64,000 nt of DNA from Coleofasciculus sp. FACHB-T130 (GTDB taxonomy: Bacteria; Cyanobacteriota; Cyanobacteriia; Cyanobacteriales; FACHB-T130): assembly GCF_014695375.1 (NCBI RefSeq), contig NZ_JACJOG010000020.1, forward strand, positions 1-64,000, in the 5' to 3' direction. Below, piece after piece: positions 38,119-48,871 of the stretch; the stretch's first letter is position 1; each line of letters begins with the position of its first letter. Under the pieces are notes generated by a model, which did no database searches, was not told where the DNA came from, and was given only the letters and a program-made list of their open reading frames with translations. A program made the translations under genes and the position numbers.

Positions 38119-38157
38119 AACCCTCTTCTGTACTGGCGAAGGTAACAGAAGAGGGTT
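38119..38157. repeat. strong 13-bp hairpin upstream of PEP-CTERM gene
   Basis: AACCCTCTTCTGT (38119-38131) pairs with ACAGAAGAGGGTT (38145-38157). No T-run. Lies 220 bases before the PEP-CTERM gene. Confidence 0.65.
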
Positions 38158-38376
38158 CGCTGTGGAAAATCAAGAAAAATTAAATGGGGTGATTCCGTCT
38201 AGGAGGAAGCGTTTCAGAAGAACTAATATTTACTTTAAAGTCAATTCGTATTTTTCCTGAAATAAAGATGTAGTAATTATTAAATTTACAATTTTATTAA
38301 TTTGACTTTATTCTAACTTTATTTAAATAAACGTATTCTGGTTTTAGTAAGCAGAGCATCTACAAAATAACAAGTC

Positions 38377-39093
38377 ATGAAAAAGCTTTTGATGTTGGTA
38401 GCGATCGCGCTGTTTGTTCCATTCTTTGCCCAGCGCTCCGAAGCCGCCACGATGCTTAAGGTGTCGCAAGAATCTAAACCAGGTTTGGGTGATTTTGATA
38501 GTAATATCTTGGGGTTTGTTGACGCTTTCAGTACAAATAAAACAGCAGCCAATTACTACCAGTATAGCAAAGGTTATAATTCATCCTTTAGTAACCCAGT
38601 CCTGAGTTTAACGGCTAAGCAATCTCACCTTTTTTTTGTAGATGCTATTGATGGGCTGTCACTGTTCATCGTTCATTCTAAGCCGGGTAATCTAACAGGT
38701 GGAGCAGCTAAAATGAGCTTTAACTTGTTGGGAGATACGGCGGAATTAAAAATTGTAGACGATTTAGGTGAGGCAACTGCAAATTCCACTGGCACCGTCT
38801 TTACTTCAAATCAGAGTTGGGGAGCTTGTTGCACTGATGGTTTAGCCATTGGTTCGCTTGACAGCAATTGGGAAATGTTGGTGCAATTCACTGCGCCGCC
38901 TAGAGAGTTGAACAGATGGCAAGTGTATTCTTCATCAACCTCGGCAAATATTTCACTCTCGATGCAAACAGGGCGTCGAGTAAAATTAAACGTTGCACCC
39001 GTATCTACACCTGAGCCTTCAAGTATGACTTCCTTAGTTTTTGCCGGGTTAGCACTGGCTGTACGTCGTCGCACTCAGGGCGGTATTTTGTAA
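38377..39093 (+). CDS. secreted PEP-CTERM-anchored protein
   Basis: 238 residues. Sec signal peptide (about 1-23, LLMLVAIALFVPFFAQRSEAA) and a C-terminal sorting signal: STPEPSSMTSLVFAGLALAVRRR, i.e. PEP motif, hydrophobic helix, Arg cluster. Such proteins are processed by an exosortase and usually go to the extracellular matrix or cell surface. The middle is beta-rich with a CC pair (SWGACCTDG, near 150). No exosortase gene is in the window. Cargo role unknown. Confidence 0.83.
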   Translation: MKKLLMLVAIALFVPFFAQRSEAATMLKVSQESKPGLGDFDSNILGFVDAFSTNKTAANYYQYSKGYNSSFSNPVLSLTAKQSHLFFVDAIDGLSLFIVHSKPGNLTGGAAKMSFNLLGDTAELKIVDDLGEATANSTGTVFTSNQSWGACCTDGLAIGSLDSNWEMLVQFTAPPRELNRWQVYSSSTSANISLSMQTGRRVKLNVAPVSTPEPSSMTSLVFAGLALAVRRRTQGGIL

Positions 39094-39394
39094 TGGAGAA
39101 TTTGTATTTTTTATCAGACTTCTATGTATGGGGTTAGCTTTATACAGTCAGCAATGGTTTGGATTGATAAGGTTCTATAAGCTACAAAAAATGGGAGCAT
39201 CCCGCTTTTGTAAAAAAGCCACAAACGGTCAATCAATTCTAGAGTTGCTCGAGCGAGCGTCAAACTTGCGAATGATACTCGATAAAGTTGGAAAAATTTT
39301 CCTTCAGTTTTGATGGGGCATCAAAAACTGGCATCTGGAGAGTCTTGGGAATACCCCCTCCCCCTGGATTTTGAGCTGCGACCGGATCGGCTAA
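39094..39394. other. gap before the cobalamin riboswitch
   Basis: About 300 bases with no supported gene; a 61-codon frame (39128-39313) lacks a ribosome site and any recognisable motif. Confidence 0.45.
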
Positions 39395-39530
39395 GATATC
39401 AAGGCACACGTAAAGGGTAACAACGTGGGGAAACGCCGGTGCAAATCCGGGGCTGTGCGGCAGCTGTAAACGAGATGACTCTCGGAAGCCAGAATGCCTA
39501 CTTAGTACTACCTTCATACAGTCTAACTTC
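39395..39530 (+). promoter_or_regulatory. cobalamin (B12) riboswitch
   Basis: The block has the family's conserved core: GGGAAACGCCGGTGCAAATC-type (near 39429-39450), CGGGGCTGTGCGGCAGCTGT, and the B12 box GAAGCCAGAATGCCTACT (39484-39501). Adenosylcobalamin binding represses downstream expression. It lies directly before a cobaltochelatase gene, so cobalamin should feed back on its own synthesis. Boundaries are approximate. Confidence 0.92.
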
Positions 39531-39562
39531 CTGCCTTGCACGGGAAAGGAGCAATCAAATTG

Positions 39563-40615
<1,053 letters not shown>

Positions 40616-40625
40616 ATATTTGATA

Positions 40626-40693
40626 AGTAGTCATTAGTCAGTTGTTATTAGTCATTGGTGTCACTCGCAAAGAACTTAGAACTAATGACTACT
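40626..40693. repeat. intergenic hairpin repeat, AGTCATTAG family
   Basis: AGTAGTCATTAGT (40626-40638) pairs with ACTAATGACTACT (40681-40693); in between lies a second ATTAGTCATTGG copy. Confidence 0.8.
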
Positions 40694-40724
40694 GACACCC
40701 AACTACTTCATTACCTAAAAACTG

Positions 40725-41033
40725 ATGTCTAAAGAATTTGTAATTGGTGAGCGAGTCCGTGTGGTAACGTTGCCGCCTTACGTTAAAACAGCGGAACCGA
40801 TGCCGATGCTGCGTCCTCCTGATGTGATTCAGCTTGGGGAAGAGGGGGTCGTTGTTGACCGGCGTCCAGGGGGATATTGGAGCGTCCGCTTTGCCAGAGG
40901 AGTTTTTTTGCTGGATAGCCAGTTTATAGAGTCCGTGCAGGCGATCGCTGATACCGAATCAGGGACAGAGGCAACTGATGTGCGATCGCACAATGTACTA
41001 CCGGAGCAAAAATATATCGTTGACCCCAGCTGA
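40725..41033 (+). CDS. sipA: SipA-type regulatory protein (NblS interactor, DUF3148)
   Basis: 102 residues. MSKEFVIGERVRVVTLPPYV ... AEPMPMLRPPDVIQLGEEG ... VDRRPGGYWSVRFARGVFLLDSQFI is the DUF3148/SipA pattern, an SH3-like small protein that binds the ATP-binding domain of the NblS (Hik33) histidine kinase and modulates light and stress signalling. Usual members have about 80 residues; the 25-residue C-terminal tail here is extra. NblS is not in the window. Preceded by an intergenic repeat hairpin. Confidence 0.87.
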   Translation: MSKEFVIGERVRVVTLPPYVKTAEPMPMLRPPDVIQLGEEGVVVDRRPGGYWSVRFARGVFLLDSQFIESVQAIADTESGTEATDVRSHNVLPEQKYIVDPS

Positions 41034-41123
41034 GTCAGAGGCGAGCGCGTGTCCTCAAAGCAAGGCGTTCGCCTAGCGCTGACTTGTCAGTTCGCACCTC
41101 AACAATCGCTAACCCCGATTAAA

Positions 41124-41972
41124 TTACTTCCGCTTTTTCTGGTTTTTCTTGCGTGACTCCTTGGACATCTTTTTTTTAGACTTGGCTTTGGGATCGCTCT
41201 TGCCAGGGCGAAAGCCTTTTGCTTCCTGAGAAATTGATGAACCCGTGAAGCCAGGATCGCTGACCCCCTTTCTTTGAAAGCTCTGGTTAAATTCTTTCTT
41301 CGGTAATTCTTCAGGCGACTTCAAGCCCAATCCCACCTGCACATCATCCCAGTCTCCTACCAAGAAACGATCCACGGTATCAGCAGCAAAGACACGCTCT
41401 ATCAGCGGCGCGGACTCTACCGCCTTCAGATCGACCAGGGAACCTATGAGAAAGCTATTCAATTCTGAGCCGTTTTCTGCAAACGATTCCAGTTGATGGG
41501 TGAGAATCGCAACACACTCAGGACGAGCCTCAGGATGATCGATTGCAATGTCTTCCAGACAGTTAAGAGCCGTTGTGCGGGGGAATATCGCCTGAGAGGT
41601 ATCCGCTAGATAAGCCGCCAGAGCCGGAATCGCGGCTTGCCCGATCATGCTATAGACTAATGGCAGTTCTTCGGCAATCCATTCCCAATAGTTGCTTTCC
41701 TCTTTCTCAAACAAGCCCATGAGCGGCTCAATGCCAGCCTCAGCGCGGAGTTGGCCCAATGCTCTCCAGGCATGAATGGGTGCCCAGGATTCGAGCGTGT
41801 CTTCATCATCCCGGTATAACTCGTTGTCTGTTGCCATGCGGATCAAGTTAGGAATGTCCGTGGGGGCAATACCGAGTTCCAGATAGTCAGGCCAATTGTC
41901 AAAGTCCATCTCGGCGCAATTGCCATAGGTGAGCAGCTGGTTTACTGGTGGTGGATAACTCTCTATGCTCAT
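41124..41972 (-). CDS. HEAT-like repeat protein with basic SEC-C-like tail
   Basis: 282 residues. Helical middle (~35-195; WRALGQLRAEAGIEPLMGLF, AIPALAAYLADTS) resembling DUF1186/HEAT-type repeats; the C-terminus is strongly basic (SKKKMSKESRKKNQKKRK), likely for nucleic-acid or acidic-surface binding. I use ATG 41972 because AAGGGG lies 5 bases upstream; the frame is open to 42017. Function unknown. Confidence 0.65.
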   Translation of the reverse strand: MSIESYPPPVNQLLTYGNCAEMDFDNWPDYLELGIAPTDIPNLIRMATDNELYRDDEDTLESWAPIHAWRALGQLRAEAGIEPLMGLFEKEESNYWEWIAEELPLVYSMIGQAAIPALAAYLADTSQAIFPRTTALNCLEDIAIDHPEARPECVAILTHQLESFAENGSELNSFLIGSLVDLKAVESAPLIERVFAADTVDRFLVGDWDDVQVGLGLKSPEELPKKEFNQSFQRKGVSDPGFTGSSISQEAKGFRPGKSDPKAKSKKKMSKESRKKNQKKRK

Positions 41973-42249
41973 CTCAACCCCTTTGTTTTCATCTCGATTG
42001 CTTCTCCCTAGATTCACTTGAGCTTTGGCACCCTCAAGTCCTCATCTCTATCACGATACCGAGGATGAATCAATATAGATAATTAGTCGCGGGATAGCGA
42101 AGCAACGTTACTCTCAAGCGTGCTTCGCCTTCATTAATTCACCGCTACTAGGTGAAAAAGTGAGTTGGGAGGGGAAGATCCCCGGTGCGATCGCCCTCTT
42201 GTATTCTTTTCTCTGGCTTCTTCGCAGTTGGTTTAGTTCCTGTGCCTTT

Positions 42250-43146
42250 TTAGGGTGCGGATGATTGCCTCGCGCTAACTTCTAGAACTAAACGGTCTAG
42301 TGCAAGTTGCATCTGGGTACAAACTTTTTCATAGCAAGCATTCACATAAGCGCGATCGCTAGCTGCTGCACGACCATAGCGTTCAAACACAATTGGGGCG
42401 AGGACGCGGGTATGAATTTGCACTGGTAGCGGAAAATTCGGGATCGGGCCAATTGCCACTCCCCAAGGCAACCCTAAATAAAGTGGAAATACACCCGTTT
42501 CAGCATCTAACTTCCAGGGAAAGCCCCATTCATGCAGTTGTCGCACTTGCTGGTAGAAATCTGCTAGAACAATCAGCGTCTCGTGGGCACCATGAGAAAT
42601 AATCGGTACAATTGGCGCTTCTTCCCGCAGTGCCAGTTTGATAAATCCCTTACGCCCTGCTAGATGAATTTGATAACGCTGGTTGTAAGGACGAAACATA
42701 TCTTCAGCCCCGCCAGGATAGACGAGTACGGATGCACCCTTCTGGAGGGCAGCGATCGCTACTTTCGGATGCGCGATCAGCGCCCCTACCTGGGCAGCTG
42801 GCACCGCGAAGATAGGAGTTTTCCAAGCTGACGGATGCATGAGTCCATAAGCTAAGCGTTCGTAGCCAAACCGGCGGAACCAGTCATACAAAAACATCGA
42901 AGTATCGGGCGAAGCCAAACCTCCATTATGGGAACCGACAACCAGCACCTTCCCTTCGGGGGGCATATGATGCCAGCCATCCGTTTGAACCCGAAAATAG
43001 TGGCGGTAGAACCATTCCCATACCGGCATCCAAGCTTTAATCACATCGGGATTTCGCTCTTCTAGCGACCAACCATCAAACTGATGACCGGCGGTTTTGC
43101 CGTCACTGCCTCTGCTACCCGTAGAAACATTAATATTGTCAAACAA
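42250..43146 (-). CDS. LPLAT-family acyltransferase (PES/DGAT-like)
   Basis: 298 residues. VVGSHNGGLASPDTS is the histidine-containing motif I equivalent, VLVYPGGAEDMFRPYN the glycerolipid-binding GGxEDM(F/x)RP motif, and KGFIKLALREEAPIVPIISHGAHETL the later block. This set resembles plant phytyl ester synthase and cyanobacterial Slr2103-type acyltransferases more than PlsC (no HxxxxD). Likely transfers acyl groups to make acyl-plastoquinol, TAG or wax-like esters. Assignment to a substrate is inference. Confidence 0.75.
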   Translation of the reverse strand: MFDNINVSTGSRGSDGKTAGHQFDGWSLEERNPDVIKAWMPVWEWFYRHYFRVQTDGWHHMPPEGKVLVVGSHNGGLASPDTSMFLYDWFRRFGYERLAYGLMHPSAWKTPIFAVPAAQVGALIAHPKVAIAALQKGASVLVYPGGAEDMFRPYNQRYQIHLAGRKGFIKLALREEAPIVPIISHGAHETLIVLADFYQQVRQLHEWGFPWKLDAETGVFPLYLGLPWGVAIGPIPNFPLPVQIHTRVLAPIVFERYGRAAASDRAYVNACYEKVCTQMQLALDRLVLEVSARQSSAP

Positions 43147-43439
43147 TGGTTCTTAACCACCCGAAACTCATAAATTGCGTTCTTTAGGATAATCTGCTGC
43201 CGAGTCTATTGGCAAACATTTTCCCTTTTTCTAGCGATCGTTTCCCAATCTTTTTCGGTTAAGGCTCGATCCCCAAACCCTGATTAACAAAAGGGGCAAA
43301 TTTCCTCCCTTTTAAGGGGCTAGGGAAGGGATTTCTAAGGAGCGAACACCACTAAGGGGACATATTGCATTGCTTTTGCTCTCAGTTTACCTATCTTGCC
43401 CTCATTTCTACCTTTTGTGTTGTCTGCGCCTGGAGTGGT
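43147..43439. other. intergenic gap
   Basis: About 290 bases; no gene, only GGGGCAAATTTCCTCCCTTT-type repeats and one HIP1-like site. Confidence 0.4.
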
Positions 43440-44459
43440 TCATTTCTTTTCTGGAATTACCAAGTCTGCAATTAAAGGTCGGTGGTCTGAACCAACATTC
43501 GGCCCAGTGCGAATATTCTTGACTTTAATTTCTGGACTGATTAAACAATGATCGATAGGAATGGATAAAGCAAAAGAGAAAGGTGGGAGAGTTTGAGAAT
43601 AAGAAGCTTTCATAGGCCAACTCGGTAGAATCCCAAATCCTTTCTGGGCATTATGCAGCCCAGTTTTATTGATAAATCTTTTGTAATAAGGAGACCACAT
43701 AGTTATATTTAAATCCCCAACCATTACAACTGGGGTTTTCAATTTTTGTATATATTGGCTGATTTTGTCTAGCTGTTGATTCCGAGAATGAAAGAAGGTA
43801 GGTTTGACGGGCGGTAGCGGATGAGTGGCAATCAGGGAAATCAATTGTCCGTTCATCGTAAAGTTGCCAACAATACTATTATTTTTATCTGTCCCAAAAA
43901 GATTGATAGAAGCGTTGGTGAGAGGCTGCTTACTATAAACGGCGATACCTAGATTATAAGGATTAGGTTTTTTAATGGAGTAGGGAAGAATATCAAGAAG
44001 AGAATCTAATTGTTTTATCCAAGCGTCGTTAACTTCTAAAAAGACAGTAATTTCTGGTTTTTCTTTTCTAACGACAGATAATATTTTTGAATAGCTTTTA
44101 TTTTGCGTATTCAGATTTGAGCTTAAAATTCGGATAGATTCAATATTATTCCCCGGTTTTGGCGATAGAGAAATATACCAAGGGAGTATCTCTGCTAAGA
44201 GTAGAGAAATACAAAATAGGCTAATCAAGATTAAGAGTTTTTTGCGAGTCAGTAAGAGTAAGGCAAATAACACTAACCCTACAATGAGATATTGCAGTTT
44301 AAAGTGAGAAAGCTGTTCTAAAAAGATATTCCAGCCAACTAAGCTAAGCAAAGAAAGCAGCGTTATCCCCAAAATCCCCAAGAATAATAAATAGGGAATT
44401 AGCTTGATGAAGAGATGGTTGTGGGAATTTTTATTCAGCGATCGCATACACGGTATCAC
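43440..44459 (-). CDS. membrane-anchored endonuclease/exonuclease/phosphatase-family protein
   Basis: 339 residues. Three N-terminal membrane helices (about 15-35, 45-63, 68-90), then an EEP-fold domain: LSSNLNTQN, FLEVND, ATHPLPP, VMVGDLNITMW, IPIDHCLIS, GSDHRPLIADLVI (catalytic Asp-Asn and final SDH). The family includes secreted or membrane phosphatases and nucleases. Orientation of the domain (probably periplasmic) cannot be fixed here. ATG 44459 is used; an internal Met lies at residue 5. Confidence 0.82.
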   Translation of the reverse strand: MIPCMRSLNKNSHNHLFIKLIPYLLFLGILGITLLSLLSLVGWNIFLEQLSHFKLQYLIVGLVLFALLLLTRKKLLILISLFCISLLLAEILPWYISLSPKPGNNIESIRILSSNLNTQNKSYSKILSVVRKEKPEITVFLEVNDAWIKQLDSLLDILPYSIKKPNPYNLGIAVYSKQPLTNASINLFGTDKNNSIVGNFTMNGQLISLIATHPLPPVKPTFFHSRNQQLDKISQYIQKLKTPVVMVGDLNITMWSPYYKRFINKTGLHNAQKGFGILPSWPMKASYSQTLPPFSFALSIPIDHCLISPEIKVKNIRTGPNVGSDHRPLIADLVIPEKK

Positions 44460-44529
44460 CAGCGCCTCCCTTGAGCGTACCAGGTTGAACGCGGGTGGGG
44501 CTAGAGCTGTCTCATCTACATAGACAACT

Positions 44530-46299
44530 CTATTTTTGCGGAAGATGGGGCCAAATGAGCACGATCGCTAACCGGAGTGACTCCCCCACCATTGAAAAAC
44601 GCACCGTTTCATCCGCCGTCTTCTCCCACTGCAACAACTGCTTTTGGAACGTCTGGTCTTGCTTTGCTCGCTTTACCAGCGCCTGACTAATCATTGTCTT
44701 TTGGATTTCTTCGGTCGAGATCCCCTCGTTCTTCAGGAAATTCAACAACCGCTGCACGCTTTCGACCAACTGCTCTGGCGCTTGGGAGAGGATAATCAGT
44801 TGGATCTGTTTCACCACCTCTTGATAAATCCGCAGCCGATAATCGGGTGGAGGCGACGGTAGTAACGGTGGCGGTGGTGGTGGCGGTACCTTCAGCGTTA
44901 CAGGTGGATTTTCTGGGCGAACCTTGATTTCCAGCAGATCCAAGATCGCTTGTCGCTTAGACTCCACCAACTGGAGCATCTCCGGGTAGATCTGCAAAAC
45001 TCGTTGAGACAGAGTTTTCGCATTCACAAAATGACTCGACGCCAGTTTTAGCAGATACTGCTCCTCCTGGGGTTGGTAAGACTTAATACTGAGTTGCAAG
45101 TCAGGAGAATCGAGTTGCACCTGAGCCAAAGTAAACACTAGCGCTTCCCAATTCGGAGCTTCTTTCAAAAAAACTTCTATGGTAGTGGCACCCTCCGCAC
45201 CCTCCGCGTCCCCGGTGCTATCGTCCTTGCCAAATTCCCCCGGCTCAAAATCCCGACCGATTGGAAAGCGCTCAGTCGGTTTTTTAGTCGCGTAATTAAA
45301 CCGGGTAAAAACATAACGGCACTCCACCTTAGAAAGATCGACATCCTCAAGATGCCAGTTGCTGATGCAACAGCCGGTCAGTTGCGCTTGGTCCAGATTG
45401 GTGCGAATCAGATGACTTTCTAGAAGATAGGCGTCGCCCAAATTTGCCTCGGACATCGTGCAGTCGCCCAGGTATGCCCCGCTCAAATCAGCTTTCCGCA
45501 GATCCGCCCCGCGTAAATTTGCCTCGCTCAAGTCGGCACGTAACAAATACACATCCTGCAAGATCGCTCGCAGTAAATAAGCTTTTCGCAAACTGGCTTT
45601 GAGTAAATACGCTCCCGTTAAATTTACCCGACTCAAGTCAGCACTATTGAGAATCGCCTCGCTCAAATCGGCACCGATGAGAATTGACCGATGCAAGTCT
45701 GCCTCAGTCAAATTTGCCGCCCGCAAGTAGGCTGAACTGAGGTCGGCTTCCGTCAAGTTGGTGCCGACTAAAATTGCATCTCGTAAATTCGCAGCTTCTA
45801 GATGCGCTTCCCGAAGATTTGCACTGCTGAGGTTTGCGCCAACCAAGCTAGCGCGACGGAGATTTGCCTCCATCAACTCGGCTTCGATTAACTGAGTGCC
45901 GTTGAGTTTGGCATTTTCGAGATTGATTTGATCCAGCTTCGCCCTACGCAAGTCAGCACCGCTCAAGTCGGCTTCTTGAAGCACCGCCCAGTTGAGGTCG
46001 GCGTCTTGGAGAGTGGCTAAACGCAAGTCCACTTTCACCATCCGAGCGCGACTCAAAATTGCCTGGTTAAGATTGGCACCTGTGAGGTTGACACTCCGCA
46101 TATCGGCTTGGCGCAGACAAGCACCAATCAGCTTGGATTGGTTCAGAGAAGCCCAACTGAGGTTGGCACCGCTCAAGTTCGCTCCGGTTAAGTTTATATC
46201 GCGGAGATTGACCCCGCCGAGGCTGGCTCCACTGAGGTCTACATAGGAAAAATCGCGTTCTCCTTGTCGGTACCGATCGAGGAAGTTATGTATTTGCAC
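44530..46299 (-). CDS. pentapeptide-repeat protein with Pro-rich C-terminal domain
   Basis: 589 residues. About 60 pentapeptide repeats (A(D/N)LXX) in residues ~20-325, forming a right-handed quadrilateral beta-helix; then a linker, a helical domain (~370-465), a PPPPPPLLPSPP stretch (~470-482) and a helical C-terminus. Large pentapeptide proteins of this kind are abundant in cyanobacteria, with unknown function. No transmembrane segment or signal peptide is apparent. Confidence 0.8.
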   Translation of the reverse strand: MQIHNFLDRYRQGERDFSYVDLSGASLGGVNLRDINLTGANLSGANLSWASLNQSKLIGACLRQADMRSVNLTGANLNQAILSRARMVKVDLRLATLQDADLNWAVLQEADLSGADLRRAKLDQINLENAKLNGTQLIEAELMEANLRRASLVGANLSSANLREAHLEAANLRDAILVGTNLTEADLSSAYLRAANLTEADLHRSILIGADLSEAILNSADLSRVNLTGAYLLKASLRKAYLLRAILQDVYLLRADLSEANLRGADLRKADLSGAYLGDCTMSEANLGDAYLLESHLIRTNLDQAQLTGCCISNWHLEDVDLSKVECRYVFTRFNYATKKPTERFPIGRDFEPGEFGKDDSTGDAEGAEGATTIEVFLKEAPNWEALVFTLAQVQLDSPDLQLSIKSYQPQEEQYLLKLASSHFVNAKTLSQRVLQIYPEMLQLVESKRQAILDLLEIKVRPENPPVTLKVPPPPPPPLLPSPPPDYRLRIYQEVVKQIQLIILSQAPEQLVESVQRLLNFLKNEGISTEEIQKTMISQALVKRAKQDQTFQKQLLQWEKTADETVRFSMVGESLRLAIVLIWPHLPQK

Positions 46300-46410
46300 A
46301 CCCTTGAAGGATAAAAATTATTAAATTTTAAAAATAAAAAATTTAAAAGGCAAAATTTTTAGGGATTTCCTTCTTTATTTTGCCTTTTAAATGAGTAAAA
46401 CTTGGCTCTT

Positions 46411-47976
46411 TTATGGTACCCAGCGCGGATGAAATCCAGCGAAAGGCAGCGCCTCTGGTTGGATCTGGGCTTGGGGTTGTGCAGCTTCTGGCTGGCTCAG
46501 GGGAAGCAGCCAAAGGCGACTGGTCGCGATCGCTTGTCCTTCACTGGTTCTCAAACTGTCTGCCGCGGTTGCCGTCTCGTTGGTCACAACTTGGTCAAAC
46601 AGCAGCGCTAACCCATCCGGTGCCAGACTCATCTGAATATCCCGCTGGGTGGGCAGGAGCAACAGCGGCTCGATCGCCTTTGCATCCAGAGTCCCTTTCT
46701 CTGTCTGGAGGTCAATTTCCGCAATGTAAGGCTGTTCTTGGTACTCTTCTCCTGGCAGTAACTGAGTCAGCAGGCAGTAGAGCGTTTCCTTATAAGGAGC
46801 AAACTGACAGTTGAGGATTGAGCCATTTGTTCGCAGCAGTTCTTTCTGTGCGCCTTGGTTGGTGACTAAAAAGAGCGATCGCGTGTAATCTGTATTAAAT
46901 TTCACCATCGCTGCTGCCGAGCCATCTCTGGCAAAATCCAGCGCCATCCCAAACTTGGGCAGAAAATCTAGCGGTTTGGCTCCTGGTGTCAGCGGCAGAA
47001 TCGCGATGCCCTCTCCCTGAGCGCTTGCCACCGAGGCACTATCCGGCGCAATCAAAAAATCCCCGCCCGGTTGGTTATTCAGCGGTTGCGGCGGTGCATT
47101 CGGTCGGACTACCCACAAGCCAAATTCGGCTGGATTTTGGCTGTTCACCCGCTGAACAACAATCGTTTGCCCATCCGCCGCTAAGTCAAATTTGAGATTC
47201 TGGTAATTTTTATTATCTAAAACCAGATTCATTCTGCCTGGGGGATCGAGATCCTTTTCAGATTTTCCTTTGGTTTTGTAATGGAGTCCGGTACTGACGG
47301 TGTACAGTTGTTGCGCCAATACACCGGGTTGGTTATTCGTCGCGTCGGTGGCAGAAAACAAAACCTTGTCACCATCTGGATACACCTTAAAGTCCATCAC
47401 CACGAGGTCTTTAGGCGTCAGAACGGTTTTTTTGTTTTGGGTGAGGTTGTAGAGGATTAACTGTCCCTGTTCTTCTTTCTCAACGCCCAGGTAGATAAAA
47501 GCGCGATCGCGGGTGCGAAACTGACTCGTAAACGGCTGAATTGCCCTTCCTGTTTTTCCTTGAGTCCCCAAGCGCTCTCGCGCCCCCTGTAATTCCACTT
47601 TATAGTCGGTGTCATAGGATGCTGGGGAAGTGAGGGTATAAGACATCTTCCGCCCCGCCCAACTGAATTTACCCCCCAAAGGTGGAGCGATTCGCAGATT
47701 TGCTTCCACGCTGCTGTGTTCCATCGGGCGGCTAAAGGTGAGGATAAAGGAAGTATCCTCAACACCTATTTTTTCTCCCTGCCAGTTGAAATCCCGCACG
47801 CGAGGTCCGGTGACTAAAAAACAGTTCGTGCCGCAGGCATCGCCACCCCACACGACTAGCCCAATCACCACGCTTAGCACCAGCATCAGCGCTAGCGCCA
47901 GACGGTCAACAGGTTGCCCCCATTTTCGATTTTCGATTTTTGATTTTCGATTTATCACTGCCTTCGTCCTCGCCAA
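46411..47976 (-). CDS. membrane-anchored Ig-like/beta-propeller protein
   Basis: 521 residues. One N-terminal membrane helix (~28-45, ALMLVLSVVIGLVVWG), an Ig-like Big_5 domain (~75-145; TFSRPMEHSSVEANL), then repeated blades of a WD40/TolB-like beta-propeller (DLVVMDFKVYPDGDKVLFSATDA, KFDLAADGQTIVVQ). Probably a periplasmic-face sensor or scaffold. The first ~20 codons are written by AAAATCGAAAATC repeats, so the TTG start at 47976 is doubtful; a start nearer the helix is likely. Follows the TIGR03943 gene by 18 bases. Confidence 0.75.
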   Translation of the reverse strand: MARTKAVINRKSKIENRKWGQPVDRLALALMLVLSVVIGLVVWGGDACGTNCFLVTGPRVRDFNWQGEKIGVEDTSFILTFSRPMEHSSVEANLRIAPPLGGKFSWAGRKMSYTLTSPASYDTDYKVELQGARERLGTQGKTGRAIQPFTSQFRTRDRAFIYLGVEKEEQGQLILYNLTQNKKTVLTPKDLVVMDFKVYPDGDKVLFSATDATNNQPGVLAQQLYTVSTGLHYKTKGKSEKDLDPPGRMNLVLDNKNYQNLKFDLAADGQTIVVQRVNSQNPAEFGLWVVRPNAPPQPLNNQPGGDFLIAPDSASVASAQGEGIAILPLTPGAKPLDFLPKFGMALDFARDGSAAAMVKFNTDYTRSLFLVTNQGAQKELLRTNGSILNCQFAPYKETLYCLLTQLLPGEEYQEQPYIAEIDLQTEKGTLDAKAIEPLLLLPTQRDIQMSLAPDGLALLFDQVVTNETATAADSLRTSEGQAIATSRLWLLPLSQPEAAQPQAQIQPEALPFAGFHPRWVP

Positions 47977-47994
47977 TCTAAAATCTAAAATCGT

Positions 47995-48777
47995 CTAATA
48001 ATCATACGGGTTCTTCGGTGCTTCTATTTTTTTGAGGGAGTTTGCCTTGATGGTGAGTTGGCGTTTGTTTTCTAGAGTTTCAGTGATCATCTCACCTTCA
48101 ACTTCTAACCAAGTATCAGGGGCATAAGCTGTCCGGTTTTCAGTGAGTTTCACTGGCAGTCCCACGGGATAAGCATCTGCGGCACAGCAGGTAATCACAA
48201 ATTGCGAAATTAACAGATATTGCTCAGAGAGTTTTGGTGGATGGACAACAAATCCCTTTACTTTAACTTTTTGACCCGTGTAGGTATCGGGTTCTGGATT
48301 GAAGTTGAGCGTCCGCACCCAGTCCATGAGCGATCGCTCTTCCGGTCTTGTTGAAGAGCGAAATGATTGGGGTTGCACTCGTGTCAAGGTCAAAGAATCG
48401 GTAATTCCCCGAGCGAGCGCTGTGCTTGAGTTAAAGGCGCGGGGGGCAACCAATAAACCAGCGATTGCCGTCAACAGTAACAATACACTGCTCCAACCAG
48501 GAGGAAATAGGGTGATGTGCTGAAGAACTGCCACCGACCGCTTTTCCTTCCGGTTATTTAATATTTTCCCAATCAGTTGCATGGCGCTCAATGCCGCCAT
48601 AATTAACAAGCAGATGGCAGTGACAACAACATATTTAAAGTAATCTTTGTGAATCAGCAGGTATAACTGACCCGTGAACCAATATTTCAGGAGCAAGGCT
48701 CCCCAAGCCGTTAGTGCTAGGACATCCAAGCCGGGAATTATAAATTTTTGAGAAATAATTTTTGGTTGATTGGTCAT
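47995..48777 (-). CDS. TIGR03943-family membrane protein (YcgQ-like)
   Basis: 260 residues. Four N-terminal membrane helices (~20-115), then a soluble OB-like region with VKVKGFVVHPPKLSEQY and CCAADAYPVG, the family's CCxADA motif. Almost always encoded beside a DUF318-type permease (Bacillus ycgR/ycgQ), where the pair is zinc-repressor regulated; I could not find a convincing Zur box here. Function presumed ion- or metabolite-related. The permease gene is 94 bases upstream on the same strand. Confidence 0.85.
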   Translation of the reverse strand: MTNQPKIISQKFIIPGLDVLALTAWGALLLKYWFTGQLYLLIHKDYFKYVVVTAICLLIMAALSAMQLIGKILNNRKEKRSVAVLQHITLFPPGWSSVLLLLTAIAGLLVAPRAFNSSTALARGITDSLTLTRVQPQSFRSSTRPEERSLMDWVRTLNFNPEPDTYTGQKVKVKGFVVHPPKLSEQYLLISQFVITCCAADAYPVGLPVKLTENRTAYAPDTWLEVEGEMITETLENKRQLTIKANSLKKIEAPKNPYDY

Positions 48778-48871
48778 TGGTAAGGGTACGAATCGCTAAT
48801 TTAAGACGGGTTGATTGTGAATCGTTCTAGGAATCTGTTTTCCCTGAGCCAATTGCAACTCACCACTCATC

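Larger units (their letters stand above)
37693..38376. other. 680-bp gap with repeats
   Basis: No supported gene. Holds a MITE-like element (37818-37954) that contains a GTAGGGGC palindrome, and a strong hairpin (38119-38157). The 62-codon frame at 37755 runs through the repeat and is rejected. Confidence 0.6.
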
